Part shown: piece by piece, positions 7,668 through 15,425 of the stretch
Layout: every line of letters starts with the position of its first letter
How positions within the stretch are numbered: the stretch's first letter is position 1
DNA from: Gracilaria caudata
Taxonomy: Eukaryota > Rhodophyta > Florideophyceae > Gracilariales > Gracilariaceae
Length of the DNA stretch: 15,578 nt
Assembly: GCA_030374735.1 (NCBI GenBank)
Contig: JASCIV010000628.1
Span: forward strand, 1 to 15,578
Reading direction: 5' to 3'
Program-made: the position numbers and the translations under genes
Notes under the pieces: model-generated
Told to the model about the DNA's origin: nothing
Database searches by the model: none
The model's input: the letters and a program-made list of their open reading frames with translations, nothing else

Positions 7668-8654
7668 TGTAGGGAGGAGAGGGGTGTAAGTGTGTGTGTG
7701 TGTTAGCAATCAAAGACTCCGTGATTTTTAAAGGATAAGCTGCATAGCTGCGAACTGCTGATATACGTAAAGGCTTGAGCCGCCACAGGCCGAGTGCTGT
7801 ATGGCGTGATGGTTCTAGCTGCGAAAGCCGGAAAAGCGTTGCTTGGAGCAGTTGAGCGTTTGTCAGAATACGAGACAGTGCAGTCATGTGCGGGGTGAAT
7901 TGTGGCTCCTCGTTAGAGTTTTGACGGCAGTCGAGACGGTCGACAAGATGATGAGATGTAAAAGGTAGTTTTCTGCGCAAAAGCGACGAGAGAGATGAAT
8001 GCTATATGAGAACAGAGCAATACTATGAATGTTACCTAAGATGCAGTGGAAACAACATCTCTGGCTGGAGATAGAGTACGTAGACGACAACAAACACGAA
8101 GCAACAGGTGTTGTTTGTTGTTGCGTGACAGGTGGGGTAAGTTAAACAACATGTGGGGATATAGTTGGATCAGCTCCAGCTCCAGCGCGGCAGCTTGCCT
8201 TGAACAGAGCACTAATGTTAGAGGAAGTTCACAAAGATACGTTTCGCTCTTTGCTGTCACGCTGTCAAACACGCTTCTGTTGCAGCTCGTTTGGAGTGGG
8301 AACTCTCCTGCGAGGAGTTGCAGGCGCCGAAGCCGAGACAGATAATGCGCCTCGTTTCTGTCCAGGGAGCAGGCAAACAGTGAGGGAGCTGGCCTGGGAG
8401 CTCGCTGAGGTATGAAGGTAAAGAACCCGATCAGTGATCGAATGTCTCACGGTGGATCACCTTTTTCCACTGATTTATTTTCCTTTTACACCAACATTTT
8501 CCCATTTGCCGATGACTGCCAGTCGTGGTGAGCATTACCACCTAAACCTCAACACGTCGTTTCATCGAGCGTTTACTTCAAAACCGTTCGAGCACTTTTC
8601 TTAACGAACTCTCCCTCACTCAGTCCGTTCATTCAACGGACGAACGCAACTCCG
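7668..8654. other. Intergenic region upstream of RAE1
   Basis: Nearly 1 kb with only short, domain-free open frames on both strands (60-123 codons). A (TG)6 run lies at 7691-7702 and a small palindrome at 8428-8440 (CGATCA-G-TGATCG). The last part, from about 8450, is the presumed promoter region of RAE1. Confidence 0.4.
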
Positions 8655-8661
8655 TATAAAA
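8655..8661 (+). promoter_or_regulatory. TATA box of RAE1
   Basis: TATAAAA sits 104-110 bases upstream of the ATG at 8765. The leader that follows is rich in C and T (CTTTCATCC, CCCTTCTTTCGCC). The spacing closely matches the TATA box of the PB1-ZZ gene at 4279. Confidence 0.6.
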
Positions 8662-8764
8662 GCGCGCCCTGCTTGCGAAAAAGCTCCGTCATCACCAACG
8701 CACGCACACTTTCATCCATCATCTTTCAAACCCTTCTTTCGCCGCCTTCTTCACAACAGTGACC

Positions 8765-9874
8765 ATGAGTCCCTTTGTTTCCAACGCGCCAGCAAATCCA
8801 AACAATGGATATTTGCTTCCAGATCCGCCAGATGACACCGTATCCCGTCTTCGTTTCTCTCCAACTTCGGCGCCTTATCTAGCCGCCTCTTCGTGGAACG
8901 GCACCATCCGCGTCTGGAAAGTGGACCCATCGATAGGAAGTGCCACCGCAGTCTCTTTAAAGAACGACAAAGCCCCCATTCTAGACCTTTCTTGGTTAAG
9001 TGATGGTTCCAGCATCATCTTTGCGGGCGCCAGTCAAATGGCATATCGTTGGGATTTGGCTTCCGAAACCATTCATCCGGTTGCTGCTCATCAAGCCACA
9101 ATTCGCTGCACCAGCGACATCAAGAGTGTTAATTCTTTTGCCACCGCTGCATGGGATAGAGCGTTGAGATATTGGGATATTAGGTCTCCTACTGGCACTC
9201 CACTTTTGCATGTAGACCTCCCAGAACGCGCTTATGCGATGGATACGCGTGGTCCTTTACTGGTGCTTGCACTTGCTGAACGAAAGATTGCCATCTATGA
9301 TGTCAGAAAACCGAGTGAGATTTACGCTCAACGATACACACAGCTTAAATACCAGACAAGATGTATCACCACATGGCCGAATGCAATGGGATATAACGTG
9401 GGTGGTGTGGAAGGAAAAGTCAGTGTTGAGCACGTACAGGAAGAAATGACTAAGCAAAACTATTCATTCTTCTGTCACAAGGATAAACAAGGAAACATGA
9501 ACGCCGTCAACGCCATTCGTTTTCATTATAAAAGTGGTGCGTTTTGTACTGCTGGAAGTGACGGAATGCTTCATTTTTGGAATAAGGATCGGAAGGATCG
9601 TGCTGCTATGCGACGATTTCAAAAAATGGGACAGGCCATCTGTGACATGGACTTTAGTAATGATGGTAGTATGTACGCGTATGCTGTTGGCTACGATTGG
9701 ATGCAAGGCTCTTCTGGAAGGTCCAACATGGAGAGTACCTACGTGGTGTTACATTCCGTAGAAGACGGTGAATTGCATCTTGCCAAGGGAGGAAGTGGTG
9801 GCGGTGGCGGATATGGCGGCAATCGCGGACGAGGACGAGGCGGTAGGAGAAGGGGAGGTGGCAGCAGAAGGTAA
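8765..9874 (+). CDS. RAE1: mRNA export factor RAE1/Gle2, WD40 beta-propeller with RGG tail
   Basis: A 369-residue member of the RAE1/Gle2 family. These nuclear-pore-associated WD40 proteins bind the GLEBS motif of Nup98 and help mRNA export; some also act at spindles. Diagnostic segments appear in order: PPDDTVSRLRFSP near 21-33, WNGTIRVWKV (45-52), YRWDL and RYWDIR blades, LPERAYAMDTRGPLLVLALAER (about 152-173), LKYQTRC, GGVEGKVSVE, SFFCHKD, VNAIRFH, TAGSDGMLHFWNKD, and AYAVGYDWMQG near 305-316. Usual family length is about 340-370. Residues 344-369 are an unusual Gly/Arg tail (GGGGGYGG, RGRGRGG). The ATG at 8765 fits the family start; the frame is open slightly further upstream without an ATG. 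No intron is seen. The gene converges on the minus-strand gene ending at 9911. Confidence 0.95.
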   Translation: MSPFVSNAPANPNNGYLLPDPPDDTVSRLRFSPTSAPYLAASSWNGTIRVWKVDPSIGSATAVSLKNDKAPILDLSWLSDGSSIIFAGASQMAYRWDLASETIHPVAAHQATIRCTSDIKSVNSFATAAWDRALRYWDIRSPTGTPLLHVDLPERAYAMDTRGPLLVLALAERKIAIYDVRKPSEIYAQRYTQLKYQTRCITTWPNAMGYNVGGVEGKVSVEHVQEEMTKQNYSFFCHKDKQGNMNAVNAIRFHYKSGAFCTAGSDGMLHFWNKDRKDRAAMRRFQKMGQAICDMDFSNDGSMYAYAVGYDWMQGSSGRSNMESTYVVLHSVEDGELHLAKGGSGGGGGYGGNRGRGRGGRRRGGGSRR

Positions 9875-9910
9875 AAAAGGACGATGCTCGTTATTGGATT
9901 CGTTCTTCTT

Positions 9911-10636
9911 TTATTGTTTATGCTCGACATTGTTCAAGTCACGTAATACGGCTTGTAGAATGTCGGTGGGACTGAGTTGGGCGCGTGACTGCACGGAATT
10001 TGCCAAGTCGAGTTCGGATATTCGGGGATTCATGGCCCTTGCGAAACGTTTTTGCTTGCGCGTTTCCAGGTTTTGCGGGATGAGTTTGAGCGCGTTAAGA
10101 ACATCGTGTTGAGAGTGTATAGCATGTTGAAGTGCATGTGCCTCGGAATAGAACAGGATCGCGTTGAGGTTCGGTAGGAAATCAACATGTTGTAACAAAT
10201 CCGATGTATATGATATACTGGTGTCCGGTTCAATGGGACTCACACCTACGATCAAGGCGTGGATGTTTTGACTCTGACTGTGCTGTTCCGGCATTCTCGA
10301 AAACGCTGACGAGAGTATCTTGGCGTCGGCTGAAGGCAGTCCCGTGCGCGCCAGGATGCCGAACGGAACTGCTTGGTGTTGAGTTTCATCGGAGAGCGCA
10401 ATGGACAGATGGGTGCGCGTTATGTCTAGAGATGCCAAACGAGAGACGGGCGTTATGTGCGGTCGGAGCGCGGCGATGGAGCGGAGGATGTTGAACGACG
10501 GCGCAGCGACGGCGTTCACTGCTTTGGCTGCAGCCATGAGCAAGGGCGCGACGGCGACGGCGACGGCGACAGCGACTGGCCGGGTTGGTGCGGAGTGAGC
10601 GCCTTGCGGTACTGAATCAGTACTACTGATGCGCAC
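9911..10636 (-). CDS. YqgF/RuvX-like RNase-H-fold protein, probably organelle-targeted
   Basis: A 241-residue protein whose core resembles YqgF (RuvX), the RNase-H-fold family that in bacteria processes 16S rRNA 5' ends. Visible are SLDITRTHLSIALSDE at 69-84 (family 'lDvGtkriGvAlSD', candidate catalytic Asp71), ALIVGVSP at 127-134 (family 'ivvGlPl'), ILFYSEAHALQHA at 160-172 (family 'DErlTt.eA', candidate Glu165), and TDILQAVLRDL at 223-233 (family 'iDaiAAvlIL', candidate Asp224). The motifs are degenerate, so activity is uncertain. The N-terminus adds about 65 residues including a Val-Ala repeat and an Ala/Arg-rich stretch, consistent with an organelle transit peptide. Met34 (start at 10537) is an alternative start that would drop the Val-Ala repeat. 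The gene is divergent from the PurD-N-like gene and convergent with RAE1. Confidence 0.65.
   Translation of the reverse strand: MRISSTDSVPQGAHSAPTRPVAVAVAVAVAPLLMAAAKAVNAVAAPSFNILRSIAALRPHITPVSRLASLDITRTHLSIALSDETQHQAVPFGILARTGLPSADAKILSSAFSRMPEQHSQSQNIHALIVGVSPIEPDTSISYTSDLLQHVDFLPNLNAILFYSEAHALQHAIHSQHDVLNALKLIPQNLETRKQKRFARAMNPRISELDLANSVQSRAQLSPTDILQAVLRDLNNVEHKQ
10546..10576. repeat. GGCGAC hexanucleotide repeat inside the YqgF-like gene
   Basis: Four to five copies of a GGCGAC-type unit on the plus strand. On the minus strand they encode the Val-Ala repeat near residues 21-30 of the YqgF-like protein. If translation starts at Met34, the repeat is in the 5' leader instead. Confidence 0.75.
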
Positions 10637-10790
10637 TGCGCTTCAACGGTTAGCCAGCTATGCATGCACTCGTTAAATTAAAGATCTCACTCAGGTCGGA
10701 CCATCGTCACTTGGTCCAGGCGTCTTCGCGGACCAGATCACCACATCCATTTGAGCTCTAACTCCAACATCATCAACTCCGACCCCAATT
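10637..10790. promoter_or_regulatory. Divergent promoter region
   Basis: The 154 bases between the divergent YqgF-like and PurD-N-like start codons must hold both promoters, unless one gene starts further inside. An AT-rich patch (TTAAATTAAAGAT, about 10673-10685) is the only candidate core element; no canonical TATA box is seen in either direction. Confidence 0.4.
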
Positions 10791-11522
10791 ATGCTCGTCG
10801 AACAGGTGAACAGAATGTGCGCCTTCGTGGCTGCACCGCCGCCACGCACACCCGCGCACGCCTGCGCCGCGCAGAAGAGCCCGAAACGAAGCACGCGTCA
10901 GAAGCCACGTCCCAGTCGTCCTCACTCCCGCCCGCGCCGCGCTCAGGCTGAAACGCCCTCCGATGTGAAGGCGTACAGCATTGCAGAAACTCTACGCGAC
11001 TCGCCGCATCTCAACAGCACGCTACTCACCGCCATGCGAGACTACTTTGGCGACGACGGACGAGAGGTGCAGGACTACATGAAACGGCCGCGCACGGAGA
11101 GTGGACTGCCGATGTTCCGCTGCGTGATAGTGGGCTCTGGAAGTAGGGAGCTGCAGCTTGCAAAGACTTTGGTTGAGAGTGGGGTGATTCGTGGCTTGTA
11201 TTATTGTCCAGATCATGATGTAGCGTGTGACATTGAGATGAATAAGTTTGCGCAGTCTGCCACTGTGAGCGCAGAGAAACGACCTAAGGACGTAGTTCGA
11301 TTTGCGCAATGGTGTGTGGCGGATGCGGTGTTCATCGGGCCTGATAGACAACACCTCCTTTCGAAGGAGGCCGAGGGTGAGCTGGCAGAGGCTAAAATCA
11401 CCGTGTTTCCGCACGACGTATCGGCGGCGATTGCGGACGGTAGCTTGGATGTGAAGGAATGCCTGCTTCCGTTAGCAGAAGACGAGGAAGATGTGCCCGC
11501 GGATGAAGAGTTAGTAGAATGA
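10791..11522 (+). CDS. Stand-alone PurD (GAR synthetase) N-domain-like protein with Arg-rich leader
   Basis: A 243-residue protein. Residues about 109-213 match the pattern of the N-terminal domain of phosphoribosylamine-glycine ligase (GARS-N): CVIVGSGSRELQLAKTLVES (family 'VLViGsGgREhALa.kL'), LYYCPDHD in place of the 'PGN' strand, DVVRFAQWCVADAVFIGPDRQHL (family 'FA....DLvvvGPE.PL') and ITVFPHDVSAA. It ends in an acidic tail (EDEEDVPADEELVE), so the ATP-grasp and C-terminal domains needed for the purine pathway reaction are missing. No such domains occur downstream. Residues 1-55 are rich in Ala, Pro, Arg and Ser with no acidic residues after Glu4 until RRAQAE, which resembles an organelle transit peptide; Met9 is another start. 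Hence it is probably not an enzyme, but perhaps a binding or regulatory protein. The function is not known. Confidence 0.65.
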   Translation: MLVEQVNRMCAFVAAPPPRTPAHACAAQKSPKRSTRQKPRPSRPHSRPRRAQAETPSDVKAYSIAETLRDSPHLNSTLLTAMRDYFGDDGREVQDYMKRPRTESGLPMFRCVIVGSGSRELQLAKTLVESGVIRGLYYCPDHDVACDIEMNKFAQSATVSAEKRPKDVVRFAQWCVADAVFIGPDRQHLLSKEAEGELAEAKITVFPHDVSAAIADGSLDVKECLLPLAEDEEDVPADEELVE

Positions 11523-11534
11523 AGGCGTTAAAAC

Positions 11535-11540
11535 AATAAA
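11535..11540 (+). terminator. Poly(A) signal after the PurD-N-like gene
   Basis: AATAAA lies 12 bases past the stop codon. It is followed by a GTGTG and T-rich stretch (11550-11580) that suits a downstream element. The 3' untranslated region would be very short. Confidence 0.5.
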
Positions 11541-11714
11541 ACATACAGGTGTGTAACTGTTTTTCGCTGTTTTTCTCTTTTACCAACTTAGAGAGGAGAG
11601 GAAGAAGTATAGATTAGAATATGAAAAAGGCTAGCAAGTAGCGATGATAAGCGATGTACAGAGTGAGCAATGAGGCATGACTGTGGTACTAAATGAACAG
11701 AAAGGAGAGACGAA

Positions 11715-12404
11715 TCAGCGCAAACGAGAAAACTGAACGCCGTCGTTTGCGGTATACCGCATTATACCGAGATCATGGTATAGTTCTGCGGAAGTGGAAG
11801 CCAAGTCACGACCACACTCTGGAGAATCGAAAATATCGTGTTCGGCATCCAGCTCAATGGCACATCGAACAAGTGTGTCCAACATGTGAGAAGGCCCACG
11901 CAGTTGATACTTGCGAACGCAGTCAACAATCCATTGATACAAGGCATCATTCAAACGAGCATGCAATAGAATCACATCATCCTTGATGCAAGCTTGCTTT
12001 CCAGCTATGCAGGATACGTCCGTGAGCCGGTTGCATGCATTCAGTTGCAACGCTTCGGGGATGTGATGGGGTGTAGCAAATATCCATTGCATGTCGTCCT
12101 CGTTCCCCGTGTTTGCCCATTCGAGAAGGTCGCGTAGCGACTTGTGCACAGAGCCGTAGTTGTGGGTGACAGCCATTGCTTCCAACCATTGGTAGATTTG
12201 ACTCTGCAGAGTGAAGGTAACTCTTCTCGGTGTGCGCGGAGAATCGGCGTAATCCGATATGGAGCCGAACGAAGGGAGACTCGGCGCTGAGGCTGCGGGA
12301 GCGGACTTGATAGGAACAACCGGACCTGATGTAGATAAGTCATGCTGCGGGGCGGCTGGAAGCACGGCCGGCAGCATCGACCACAACAACGACGTCAATC
12401 TCAT
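11715..12404 (-). CDS. Hypothetical protein with hydrophobic N-terminus and two ribbon-helix-helix-like repeats
   Basis: A 229-residue protein of no recognised family. Residues 1-18 (MRLTSLLWSMLPAVLPAA) look like a signal peptide or organelle leader, followed by a Ser/Pro/Ala-rich linker. Two similar units follow: about 62-110 (RVTFTLQSQIYQWLEAMAV ... GSVHKSLRDLLEWA ... IF) and about 143-192 (DVILLHARLNDALYQWIVD ... GPSHMLDTLVRCAIE ... IF). Each has a strand, then a YQW-containing helix, a Gly-Ser turn and a second helix. That order resembles the ribbon-helix-helix fold of Arc/CopG-type DNA-binding proteins. Two units in one chain could form a pseudo-dimer. The ATG at 12404 sits about 110 bases from a TATATAAG box on this strand. 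The fold match is inference, and a secreted DNA-binding protein would be odd. Confidence 0.65.
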   Translation of the reverse strand: MRLTSLLWSMLPAVLPAAPQHDLSTSGPVVPIKSAPAASAPSLPSFGSISDYADSPRTPRRVTFTLQSQIYQWLEAMAVTHNYGSVHKSLRDLLEWANTGNEDDMQWIFATPHHIPEALQLNACNRLTDVSCIAGKQACIKDDVILLHARLNDALYQWIVDCVRKYQLRGPSHMLDTLVRCAIELDAEHDIFDSPECGRDLASTSAELYHDLGIMRYTANDGVQFSRLR

Positions 12405-12410
12405 GATGAT

Positions 12411-12443
12411 GCAGAAAGTGAAGCAGAAAGTGAAGCAGAAAGC
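12411..12443. repeat. Three tandem 12-bp repeats in the leader of the minus-strand gene
   Basis: GCAGAAAGTGAA is repeated at 12411 and 12423, with a partial copy at 12435. Read on the minus strand, it gives a pyrimidine-rich 5' leader just upstream of the ATG at 12404. Confidence 0.7.
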
Positions 12444-12513
12444 AAGTGTTCCTCACGACAGCAGACAACAGGGTTACCGGATGTACGGAACGCGAGAGGG
12501 GGAGAGGAGGATG

Positions 12514-12522
12514 CTTATATAT
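12514..12522 (-). promoter_or_regulatory. TATA box of the minus-strand repeat protein gene
   Basis: The plus strand reads CTTATATAT, giving ATATATAAG on the minus strand, 110-118 bases upstream of the ATG at 12404. This spacing matches the TATA-to-ATG distances of the two plus-strand genes with TATA boxes here, which supports all three. Confidence 0.6.
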
Positions 12523-12539
12523 CGGTCGCTCTAGAAGAG

Positions 12540-13330
12540 CAGACTCAAAGCGGAGAGATACGAACAACACGCGCGAGTGACGCAATGGAAAGGTTGAGCA
12601 CACGCGTGCCAAACAGACGCCGAGCACGCCTGTTGCGACAAGTGCAAGCGAGCGCTCGCGCGCGCACGCTCCGCACACGCCGCTTCACGCGCCTTCGACG
12701 CCAAACACCACGCGCCTAAACACCGGAGCGAGACGGCGTAGACAAGTGCCGCGCGCACACGAGGGAGGAGCGGGAGAGGAGGGGAGGGGAGGGGAGAGGG
12801 GACACCAAGTGGGTGAAGAGCGTATGAGGGAACGCGATGGAAGATACCTCGTTGAGAGATACCTATATGCGGGCGCTCATAGAAGACCCAACGCGCGCGC
12901 GGCGCGGACGCCGGCGGAACGAAGGAGGCGACACGGGCGTGGCGAAGCGCGGAGGCGTTGGAGCACGGGGGATGAAGAACGAGACGCGTTGTTGTTGCAA
13001 AACGCAGACGTCGCGTCTTTGGGTGCGCCGGGCAGGGCGCGCTGCGCGCGTGAGAGACACACGCTCGCTCCGTCACGTCGCGCGCGCGTGACGCGCGATG
13101 CAAGCGTCCGTCACGCGGCGCTGGCAGGCGGCGCTCCCGTTTCAAACGAAACTGGCGGCGCGCAGCCGCGTGGCTGTATGTTTGTTTGCAGAGTCGCGAG
13201 CGCGAGCGCGACGACCGCGGTAGCCAAAATATCTTCGGCGCGGGGCGGTCGCGCGACCGCTGGCGCGGCGCGGTGACCAACGGTGTGTTGTCGCGAAGTG
13301 CGCGGGCAGCTGTTCCACCCTCGCGACGCG
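12540..13330. other. CpG-rich region with open frames on both strands, no convincing gene
   Basis: Strongly GC- and CpG-rich. Long open frames overlap on both strands (for example 249 codons on minus at 12531-13280 and 176 on plus at 12746-13276). All are Arg/Ala-rich, without domains, and mirror each other, as expected of composition alone. A G-quadruplex-like run lies at 12781-12801. It may be a CpG-island-like regulatory region upstream of the minus-strand gene. Confidence 0.45.
12781..12801 (+). other. G-quadruplex-forming sequence
   Basis: Four GGGG runs (12781-12784, 12786-12789, 12791-12794, 12798-12801) are separated by A, A and AGA. This satisfies the usual G4 pattern with very short loops, so a stable parallel quadruplex is expected if the strand is exposed. 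It lies about 260 bases upstream of the TATA box of the minus-strand gene. Confidence 0.7.
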
Positions 13331-14200
13331 CTCTCGAGGGTTGGCGCTTGCTTTATTCACCGCTTCAGACTCGTGCGTTTGTGGTTCACGCCATGTTTCG
13401 TACTCAAACTTCGCGCTCTTGAGTCTTGTTTGTGTCTTTGATTGTGCTTCGTTCAAGTCTTCTGCCACCACTCGCCTTTCTTCCACTTGCTTCACCCTTA
13501 CTCTCCGTAACCTCAACTTGCCACGCTGCACTCCCCACCGTTCACATTAATTCTGCTCTCCACACACCATTCCACATTCTATCTACAGGCTGTTTATCAA
13601 TCCGCGTATAACCAACTGCCAGTCTCGATTGCATCTTGTTTCTCACCACAACCTCTCGCAGCAAATGCTCCCCCAACCCGAAAGCACATGCGCCACTGCT
13701 CTACATATCTTTCCGTCCCACACCGTTGCGAACACCATTCATTCATCTCGGAATATCTCCGCCACCAACAAGTACATCTTCCAACGCTGAAGAAAAGCTC
13801 CGTGTCCCGGCCTAGTTTTGCTGTCATTTGCATCACCAATTGGCTGTTGCTGAGCCACCAATCTATCTCTTGCGTTCTTCTTGGCTACAATCATCCTTCT
13901 CATCTTCTTCCACTGTTTCTGTCTTCTACCACAGCTTCACTGTATTTCCGTAACACATCGTGCTGTCTGTGCCCAAGCGTGAAGATTAATCCCTGCCATT
14001 TCCATGTGTTACGACTTTGTAATCTTCGTTCTCAGCTCAACCTCACATTGTTCACAGTACTGTGTTTCTCAGTTCCATAAGAAACAGCCCTTCTCTGTTG
14101 GCGGCCCTCCATCGTTCTCGTGCTTTTAACGAGAACCAACGCGTTCTGCAACACATCTCTCCCAGTGCGTGACGCCAACGAACTGATGTTTTCATATATG
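13331..14200. other. Pyrimidine-rich region without recognisable gene
   Basis: From about 13400 to 14080 the plus strand is conspicuously C/T-rich and poor in G. A 130-codon plus frame (13688-14080) and a 129-codon minus frame (13142-13531) exist. Their composition (Ser/Leu/His on plus, Lys/Arg/Glu on minus) is what the base bias would give, and no domain is seen. A long untranslated leader or a non-coding transcript cannot be excluded. Confidence 0.35.
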
Positions 14201-14202
14201 CA

Positions 14203-14253
14203 AGCAGCAAAACCTGGAGGTCTGCGTCCGTGCGCTCATGCTATTTTGCTGCT
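14203..14253. repeat. 10-bp inverted repeat with 31-base loop
   Basis: AGCAGCAAAA (14203-14212) and TTTTGCTGCT (14244-14253) are exact reverse complements. An RNA from this stretch could fold into a stem with a GC-rich loop. It is too short to call any RNA class. Confidence 0.55.
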
Positions 14254-14389
14254 TTCGTGAACATAAGCGAACAACAACGCCGCTCGTGTTTTGTAGACGT
14301 GGTTGAATTGACATATGGGGCCACGAATAGGTACTGTACTGCGTTATGGACTCACGCGCGCCGCGCGTTGTGGCATGATATCGCACGCC

Positions 14390-14410
14390 ATCATACCATG
14401 ATGGTATGAT
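14390..14410. repeat. 9-bp inverted repeat with 3-base loop
   Basis: ATCATACCA (14390-14398), TGA, TGGTATGAT (14402-14410). It shares the CCATGATGG centre with the inverted repeat at 6495-6521. Confidence 0.65.
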
Positions 14411-15206
14411 ACACACATATCTGTCTATCCCAATTGTCCCAATCTTTGGCAACCTCACATCTTCATCATTATTCTTCAAGCCTTACGGCGTCATGTTCGT
14501 CTGCCTCAAGCACGTGCCCTCAGTGTAAGGGAGATCTCTGAATGCTTGATGCTGCTCTCTAGTAGGTAAGAGGGTTAACAGTGTGCCATGTGCCAACCGC
14601 TTTTATCGCCACCAGTCTCCGTAGGGTTTGGTGTGGCCCCGTGTTCAGTGGAACAGTATTCACATACAAGGGCATTCTCCTTCGAAACGAACACAGACAG
14701 AGAAAAGGCTAAAGCTTTTGAGTTCAAGCCTTCAACAGGCTCCGTTTCATTCCAATTTGTTTCTGCTTATTCCAATTTCTGCATTGTATCACAAAGCCCC
14801 TTAAATGCACCGGATAAGTAAAATCCAAATTCTACCACGTAGGACAGTTTGCTTGTAACGCTAGTCACGCCCGAAACCAGCAAACACACTGAAAATGCAG
14901 TACCCCTAATAACCCAGACTTTGTATCCTCGTCTCTTTCAAAAGACTAAGTACAAACGTCTAAAAACTCTCCTGTAGCACACTTTTTGTCATAGAAAAGT
15001 TTCATAGATAGTATGAACGCCGTAAAAAGACAAACGAAAATTGATTTTGTTCACCATCAGAAGCACGACAATAACGTTTTCTTCATATCTAAGTCCCCTA
15101 AGCCTATACTTCTTTCTCAGTTGAGACGACTTTAAAAGCCTCTAACTAGTTTGCACTTAATCTTCAACTTTTCTTATGAATGAAATTCTTTACAAAACCC
15201 CTAACA
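14411..15206. other. AT-rich intergenic region, nothing recognised
   Basis: Only a 77-codon domain-free frame (14588-14821) is present. From about 14820 the plus strand becomes A-rich with repeated CCCCTAA and CCCTAA-like words, leading into the tandem repeat at 15207. Confidence 0.4.
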
Positions 15207-15425
15207 AGAAGATATCCTCCTCGCAATTTCAAAAAAACCCCTAGCTCAATTAATCCCTTAACTCCAAAACCCCCCTAAAAACCCACCTTCATCAACAAAC
15301 AGTGCGGTAATCCCTACCAGAAGATAACTTCCTCGCAATTCTTAAAAAACACCGAGCACAATCAACCCCTTAACTCCAAAACCCCCCTAAAACCCACCTG
15401 CCTCAACAAACAGTGCAACACCCCC
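15207..15425. repeat. Two tandem copies of a ~112-bp unit
   Basis: A unit beginning AGAAGATA (15207) is repeated at 15319. Shared blocks include CCTCGCAATT, CCCTTAACTCCAAAACCCCC, and CAACAAACAGTGC (ending 15305 and 15416), so the period is 111-112 bases. The copies differ by scattered substitutions and small indels. The unit is C- and A-rich on the plus strand, without a reading frame common to both copies. Confidence 0.8.

Noticed and set aside
12746..13276. 176-codon plus-strand frame
   Set aside because: Composition-driven Arg/Gly/Ala frame in the same CpG-rich stretch, with no family resemblance.
12531..13280. 249-codon minus-strand frame
   Set aside because: Arg/Ala-rich with no domain, overlapped by equally long plus-strand frames in very GC-rich DNA, and its end covers the TATA box of the next minus-strand gene.
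13142..14080. 129-codon minus frame and 130-codon plus frame
   Set aside because: Amino-acid content simply mirrors the pyrimidine/purine bias of the strand; no motif seen.
14880..15400. CCCCTAA/CCCTAAA-like words suggesting telomere repeats
   Set aside because: They are irregular, spaced by other sequence, and the C-rich strand runs toward the right end, which is the wrong orientation for a right-hand telomere. More likely A/C-rich repeat DNA.
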